Positions 58,385-64,000 of a stretch of DNA of 64,000 nt are shown here, one piece after another. The position numbers were made by a program, and so were the translations under genes. Source of the stretch: Megalonaias nervosa (taxonomy: Eukaryota > Mollusca > Bivalvia > Unionida > Unionidae); assembly GCA_016617855.1 (NCBI GenBank), contig JAECUM010012908.1:41290-105289 (forward strand). The letters run 5' to 3'. Within the stretch, counting starts at the first letter, position 1; the number at the start of each line of letters is the position of its first letter. The notes under the pieces were generated by a model. The model ran no database searches. It was not told the DNA's origin and was given only the letters and a program-made list of their open reading frames with translations.

Positions 58385-58390
58385 AATAAA
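58385..58390 (+). terminator. Candidate poly(A) signal for the arrestin gene
   Basis: AATAAA about 380 nt after the stop codon, the first canonical signal on the plus strand downstream of the gene. Confidence 0.5.
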
Positions 58391-58454
58391 GATGCAACAC
58401 TACAGTGTCTGAAAGGACATAAGTGCACAATCTAAGCAAGGTGTGATGGACAGA

Positions 58455-58625
58455 TGGGAAAAGGTTTGGTTTGGTGGTTTATGATACAGCAACACAAGTA
58501 GGTTATTTAGTGCCAATGGATACACCGTTGTGGCTGACCCAGGCTGGTCCCAATGGTAGGATTCAAACTCAAAACCTTTTGGTCATGAGGCCATCAGGCT
58601 AACCAATGTGTCACCATGGTTCCCT
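58455..58625 (-). repeat. tRNA-derived SINE with conserved body
   Basis: Minus strand head: tgacacattggttagcctga (A box) and gttttgagtttgaatcctac (B box). The body ends in ttgtgttgctgtatcataaa. The tail words match the copy at 50300-50478. Confidence 0.65.
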
Positions 58626-58629
58626 GATT

Positions 58630-59311
58630 GACAAAGGAAACTATATACTTGTACTAGTGTTATGTAAGGCATGAAAATAACTGTTGTCAGAATACAAGTA
58701 CAAATAATCAGCAAAATATTATGTCACAAACAATTGTAGTTCAAGTACTCTATCAAATGTTTTTAAAGAGAGAAAACCTAATTACCGGTGGATTATGTAA
58801 TGCATCTTTGTGTCATATTAAAACCTTCATCAGTAAGGGAACAAAATAAGATAAATGCTTTTATTTTCTAATACAAAGTAAACATTCCTCATCTAGTGTA
58901 AAAAATATGTATTCTACATTTTTAAAAACCTCATTACATGTATATCTATTTGTAAATTGTCTTTCCATATCAACTGTTAAAGCTGCTCTTTTATTAAAAA
59001 ACTGTCTGGTTAATAATGACTGGTCTTTCCAATTTTGTTTCCACATTTCACAAATCTTTGACAAAAGCTTTCAGCAAGCTATTAATATGTGTTTCAAACA
59101 ACATTAAGCTGGTATCCAGTTTCATGGACATTTCACGTATTAAAAATATTTCTCCCATGACATACTCAGGTGGCCTACTCAATAAGTTTACAGTAATTTG
59201 ATGGATGGGTGTTTAATCACTGGATAAAATGCCATAAAATTTACAAATGTTAACTTTTCATCAAGTGGTAAATTGTCAGATCTTTAAAGTTAGGCCTTGT
59301 CATAGGAGATT
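58630..59311. other. No recognised feature
   Basis: AT-rich sequence. Overlapping small open frames on both strands at 58861-59201 show no domain. Confidence 0.4.
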
Positions 59312-59520
59312 TACCACCTATACTCACTTATAAGTCAGGCCTAACTGCAAACTGCACAGACCCAGATCTACCAATGCATGAGTGCCAGCAGATTTGGGTC
59401 TATGCAGATTGTTAGGAGTAAACAGGGACCCTAATCTGCCAGTACATTATGTGATGGCAGAACAGAGTCTATGTTCTTTGCAGTTGTATTTCACTTATGA
59501 CTGAGCCTATATGGTACTGT
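59312..59520. repeat. Double-hairpin MITE copy (near full length)
   Basis: Left end accacctatactcacttata and right end ctgagcctatatggtact. Hairpin 1 is cagacccagatctaccaatg with cagcagatttgggtctatgc. Hairpin 2 is gggaccctaatctgccagta with atggcagaacagagtctatg. Confidence 0.8.
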
Positions 59521-59884
59521 AAACTAGAACCCATAGAACTGACAAGTTAGCCAAGTATGTCACAGAATTCACATTTTAATTGACTGTGAATACATTTATT
59601 TTCATAGGTAGATATTTCTGTGGTTTTTTGATAAATTACATTATTTTTCATACTTTTAAATTCAAGTACTGGGAAAGGAGTTCTATTTTTTTTCACAGAA
59701 GGATAATTTGGCATTGCTTTTTGTTTGTTGTTTGTGACAGACAAGACATTTATTAAAAAAATTGGTAACCAAAACATTGTGAATTCATAGTATTTATCCA
59801 ATGACAAGACCATGGTTGTTTTTCATCTACCCTCATTTTAACAAAATTCTGGCAATTATATATATAAGGGAAATACATGTACTT
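59521..59884. other. No recognised feature
   Basis: AT-rich. An 88-codon minus-strand open frame has no recognisable domain. Confidence 0.4.
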
Positions 59885-60235
59885 GTTGATGATAAATCTA
59901 TCCCCATACTCCAGTTTAAAAATTTTTGACAAATATTTGCTAAGGATATGTGTTTTGATGATAAATCTATCCCCCTACCCAATTTTAACATTTACTAAGG
60001 ATTCTATTTTTGATGATAATTCCATCTACCACCCCCACTTAAAATAATTTTGGTAAATATTTACTAAGAATATGCTTTTTTGATAAGTCCATCCCCCACC
60101 CCATTTTAAAACATTCCGGCAAATAATTTCTAAAGATATGTTTGTCCAATGATACGTCCATTTCCCACATCAATTTTACATTTTGACAAATATTTACTAA
60201 AGATTTCATTGTCTGATGATGAGCCCATCCTAAAC
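59885..60235. repeat. About 60-70-bp degenerate tandem repeat
   Basis: Five to six units with gatgataaatctatcccc, cccaattttaac and aaatatttactaaggatat. Confidence 0.7.
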
Positions 60236-60780
60236 ATTTTTTACAAATTCATTAGTGTGGGCCCCCTGGTCTTATCATGGGAGAAATACTGCACTTGCAT
60301 AGCTGAAATAAAAATCAACAAGAATTGTATAACATAGAACCACAGCTCTGCTTTACTGTGCTGTGCCTTATTATAACACAGTTCTGTATCTAACACAGCA
60401 ACACCATGAATCCAATGACCAAAATCATAACAATATATAAAAATACATGTTGAAAGAAAAAAAAGTGAATCTTATAGCTTCGTTTTCTTTTCAAAACACT
60501 ATTATTTAAAACAAATTTGATAGTTCCCGCTATACCATGGTTCCATCTATCACACTATTATCAATATAATGATGTTCCATACTCAACGCAATTCTCAACA
60601 TATTGTGGTTCTTTACATGTCATGGTTCTCAATACAATATAACATGGTTTAGTACATAATGTGAGAGGAGGTTATGGACCCCAACTACCACACTGTAGCA
60701 AGTGAGAGCTGTACATAGACTGTTTATGGCCAGTTCTCTGCCTCAGAAATAGAACTCCTGACCCAGAGATCATAAAATCT
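60236..60780. other. No recognised feature
   Basis: Non-coding sequence with no supported gene. Confidence 0.4.
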
Positions 60781-60893
60781 TTGAGCCTGAGTTTCAGCTT
60801 GGGATTTTGTTTCAGCCAATCACATATAATTTTACATCTAAAAGGTCACATTTGATTGGTTGAAACTGAAAACACAATCTCAAACTCATTCAA
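60781..60893. repeat. Imperfect inverted repeat
   Basis: ttgggattttgtttcagcca and its rough complement ttggttgaaactgaaaacac surround about 35 bp. Could be a small MITE or hairpin; no target duplication was established. Confidence 0.45.
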
Positions 60894-61226
60894 TAGACAA
60901 AATTATGTTTATAAAATGATCTACAGCTGTACATACAGTGTGCAGTACAGTTGCATATACATGTGTATGACATAACAGGTAAATCACAGTGACCTAAAAA
61001 TGTCAGGGAAGGAGAACACTTCTGCTACTGAGCAAGGATTATACTGTAAAATCTGGACACTCTTAAAGTACTCTCTTAATGATTTCAAGACCGACTTGGA
61101 TAAAGTTTATGGATTTAATTCTCTGTCCTATCTTAAAATATTGTGATAGTTTCATTACTTTAAAGATCATCACAAATCCATATGGATGACTGTCGTCTGT
61201 GATTGGTGAGTGGAAAACGGCGGTGC

Positions 61227-61826
61227 TATGGCAATTCGGAGCAGGACAATTCGGCGCGGACAATTCGGCGCGGACAATTCGGAGTGGACATTACGGAGCG
61301 GACAATTCGGAGCGGACAAATGGGAGCATTAAGTTAAAGTAAACAATGTGTGTGGTATTCAATAATCCAAAGCCAAGACCATTATTCGCATTCCAATTCT
61401 AACTAACTGTAGCCCGCGATAAAAAAAAATTTACTTTCATGTTTTCAGATGAAATAATTATAATTAACTTTAACTGACTGCCGATTATTTTCCAAAGACA
61501 AAGGGATCACATACAACATTAGCATTTAGAGTAATTAACTCAGTAAATGTTAGTTGAACCATTTGAACATGTTAAAATTACAATTATTATTTCTTATTAT
61601 TTGTAATATTTGGTCTTACATAGAAGAACTATAGGCTACGTACTCAGAAAACTATTTTAAAAGTGATGTTTTTTGTTATTTACATCTTTCACAGAGTGCA
61701 TGTCGGCGCGCTTTTGCTCCGAATTGTCCGCTCCGAATTACCCGTTTTTTGGTCCCAAATTGTCCGCTCCGAATTGCCCTGCGCCGAATTGTCTGCGCCG
61801 AATTGTCCGGCACCGAATTGTCCGGT
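61227..61826. mobile_element. Candidate element with inverted 14-mer arrays at both ends
   Basis: The left end (61229-61323) holds seven head-to-tail copies of a 14-mer like GGACAATTCGGCGC. The right end (61712-61826) holds about six copies of the same 14-mer in inverse orientation (GCGCCGAATTGTCC). Between them are about 390 bp of AT-rich DNA without coding signal. The arrays are CpG-rich against an AT-rich background. This is the layout of a non-autonomous DNA transposon whose inverted termini are tandem arrays. I do not recognise the family and saw no clear target duplication. Confidence 0.6.
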
Positions 61827-61929
61827 TACCAAAATGGCTGATGTGAAGGAAGCAATTGATCAAGATGCTCAGTACACAGTAGACTAAGCTGTTATCATGG
61901 ACATGAATTCATCAGCTGTTTTTTGTGCA

Positions 61930-62690
61930 TGAAGCTCTCAAAGTTTTGTGCAAGATGGGTCACCCATTTTATTGATGGCTGATCAAAAACAAGCCCTGAC
62001 TGAAGCTGCCACACAGCTACTTATCAAATATGAAAAGAGTGACAGAGATGTTTGAATTAGAGTGTAACACGGATTTACTGTTTTTAACCTGACTGAAGAG
62101 AAAATAATATATACTGGATCAGAGAAAATGAGTAGAAACCACAAATTACTCAATGTAGTGAGACTGTCAAGAGAGTTTTAGACTCACTATAATCTTTTTA
62201 TGCAAAAGACCCAGTCATCCAGATACCTGTGCCTGACAATGCTAGTGTCATTAGACATTTCTATGCCTCCAAAGTGTTGCCAAAAGTTGTGAAACAATAC
62301 CAAGCCACCTGTCCATGCACCAGTACCCATGATATTGATCTACTCCATGACAATACACTTTTGTATAAATCTGCCATTGTGACAGACTTCCTGAAGGAGC
62401 ACAGCATCCTCACTTTGCTGCATCCTCCATAGTCCAATTACAACCTTAATTTACCTCCAAAAGATTTTTCGCAAAACTTTCATTATCATATCAAAGATTC
62501 ACTAACAGGCAGATGATTTGAAAGCCACCATAACATTGGATATGCAGTTTTCCAGTATATGAACAACATTCCACAATGTAAATACTAAATGATATTTAAT
62601 AACTGGACAGTCAGACAGTCAGAGAAAGTGTGTAGAGGTGCATGGGAAGTACTTTGACAGGATGCACTGACATAGTGCTCACTAATAAGA
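61930..62690 (+). pseudogene. Mariner-family transposase remnant
   Basis: Pieces in different frames line up with the catalytic part of a mariner-type DDE transposase. LLMADQKQALTEAATQLL is near 61970-62025. HDNTLLYKSAIVTDFLKEHS, with the second Asp, is near 62330-62405 (normally HDNA..H). It is followed by LTLLHPP and a decayed PKD.. region near 62450. YAVFQYMNNIPQ-like text is near 62540-62580. Frameshifts and stops throughout; it cannot encode a working enzyme. No terminal inverted repeats were identified. Confidence 0.65.
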
Positions 62691-62724
62691 ATTTTGTTGT
62701 ACCGAGCACAAATATTCAAAACTT

Positions 62725-62730
62725 TATATA

Positions 62731-62778
<48 letters not shown>
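62725..62778. repeat. (TA)n microsatellite
   Basis: Nearly pure TA run, with one tgca interruption near the start. Confidence 0.95.
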
Positions 62779-62779
<1 letters not shown>

Positions 62780-63258
62780 CACTTGTATGTGTCCTTAGAC
62801 TGTCAAGGAAAGGTAAGTTTTATTGCATAATATTTATTGATATTTTTGATGAATACTGAAGAGCTTTAATTTAAAAGTTTGACTTTTTATTTTGATTTAC
62901 TTTATAGTCAGGGATGACAATAAATCAAATTGTACCATGTAAAATATCCTGTAATAATGGAAGTAAGACCTGGATAAGCAGTCAGCATGAAAGTCTCCAT
63001 CATGACACTTAACTTAGAAATCTTCAAAAATAAATAATTCTCTTAAGAGAAAGTGTCATTATTATCTGCTCTCTTTAGATGTATACAATGCTAGATATTA
63101 TCATTTCTTGTTTTAATTACATTGTAACTTTAATACATGTATGACTAGATATATCTTTTCTAGTTTTAACTGACACTGAAATTTTAATAACATGTATAAC
63201 CTGAATTTCTGACATGAAGATATGAATACTGTGACTATATTTTGTATCGTAAAATACA

Positions 63259-63298
<40 letters not shown>

Positions 63299-63426
63299 GT
63301 TTTGTTGTTGATTTTCTTACTGAGTCTTTATGATATGCAACAAATCAAAACAATGAACAGCTTGAAATAAATGATAATCTCAGGACAAAATAATTAAGAA
63401 CGTCTAAACTTTGCATCTCAGCAGTA
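62780..63426. other. AT-rich, (TA)n at 63262-63296
   Basis: No gene was recognised. A second TA microsatellite is at 63262-63296. Confidence 0.6.
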
Positions 63427-63603
63427 CAGTAAAACCTGTCTGGAGAGACCTCTGCTATGAGAGACCACCTGTTTTGAGAGACCAGGATCTCCAGGCACAG
63501 ATTTATTGAACATACAGTGTTATTACCTGTTATGAGAGACCACCTAACTTGAGAGACCAATATTTTTTGGCAGAAGAGGTGGTCTTTAAAGACAGGTTCT
63601 ACA
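63427..63603. mobile_element. MITE with CAGTAAAACCTGTC ends
   Basis: Starts cagtaaaacctgtctggaga and ends ggtctttaaagacaggttct then ac, a terminal inverted repeat of about 14 bp. Inner words tattacctgttatgagagac and ggtctct match the copy at 46500-46812. Confidence 0.75.
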
Positions 63604-63739
63604 TTATATAAAACAGTCTTAGGACTGCATTTTAGTTCATAATCTGAAGAAATTCTTCGCATTAATTTGTTTCCATGTTTCAGGTGCCTTTTCATACTAA
63701 AATCAAAATCTAGTCTAAAATAACACACGAACTAATTTG

Positions 63740-64000
63740 ACATTGAATTGAACTTGAAATACACAGTATAACACTGTCCAAAGAAGACCTAAAGGTACAT
63801 AATGATATTGGTGAGGACACAGTATAATGGGGTACATTACATAACGATCCTTCAATATAACACTGTTCAGAGGAGATATAAAAGTGTACTGTGATATAGG
63901 TGAGACAGGTGTATTGGGGGTACAGTATACAGTGATCCCCCAATGCACCACTCTTCAAGGGTGACATAAAAGTGTACACTGATACAGTTGAGATTGCCTT
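63740..64000. repeat. About 85-bp tandem units (AATGTACCCC family-like)
   Basis: Three units with agtataacactgtccaaaga, ataaaagtgtac and ggtgaggacacagtataatg, running off the window end. Two overlapping minus-strand open frames (78 and 89 codons) arise from the array. Confidence 0.6.

Noticed and set aside
44878..58625. tRNA genes
   Set aside because: A- and B-box-like words occur at four places, but none folds into a convincing cloverleaf and B boxes are decayed; called SINE-like instead.
63710..63979. Two overlapping minus-strand frames
   Set aside because: Arise from the tandem units at the window end.

Overview
The window is AT-rich animal nuclear DNA with long introns, many minisatellites and a mixed load of transposon relics. 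The protein similarities (a coiled-coil ciliary-type protein, an alpha-arrestin, CR1/L2-like, Gmr1-like, hAT and mariner elements, tRNA-derived SINEs) point to a metazoan. The dispersed repeats with a 'tgaccttgacc' motif resemble those common in molluscs, so a marine lophotrochozoan, perhaps a bivalve, is my best guess. That is inference, not proof. There is no bacterial or organellar sequence.

Two host genes are supported. The main one is on the minus strand: 11 consecutive exons (43254 down to 4688, 1553 coding nt, about 518 codons) with matching phases at all ten junctions and no stop. The product is a charged coiled-coil protein that I recognise as the C-terminal (DUF4456-like) part of CCDC180. 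The 5' exons and the terminal 3' exon were not found, and both may lie outside the window. The second gene is an intact single-exon arrestin-domain (ARRDC-type) gene on the plus strand at 56854-58008. It has a possible 5'UTR splice acceptor just upstream and a poly(A) signal downstream.

Mobile DNA fills the CCDC180 introns. At 21168-27949 there is a complete but dead LTR retrotransposon with a 4-bp target duplication. Its order is gag, protease, integrase, RT, RNase H, the unusual Gmr1-type Ty3/Gypsy order. Its RT is split by a 640-bp inverted-repeat insertion and its integrase stops at the catalytic Glu codon. Also present are a 2.17-kb hAT element with 8-bp target duplication (5220-7386), a 176-bp hAT MITE with 8-bp target duplication (14489-14664), a CR1/L2-like relic (10538-12058, minus), another non-LTR relic (610-1790), a hAT transposase relic near 38 kb, a mariner relic near 62 kb, four SINE-like tRNA-derived copies, and two copies of a MITE with CAGTAAAACC-type ends.

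The most intriguing non-coding signals are three. A roughly 210-bp family, with at least eight near-complete copies, has terminal inverted repeats enclosing two separate internal hairpins. A 600-bp element at 61227-61826 has ends that are inverted arrays of a CpG-rich 14-mer. A 65-bp minisatellite runs directly into a CCDC180 splice donor. At least seven further minisatellites of different unit length (44, 46, 51, 54, 58, 76, 81 bp) lie in or beside the genes.
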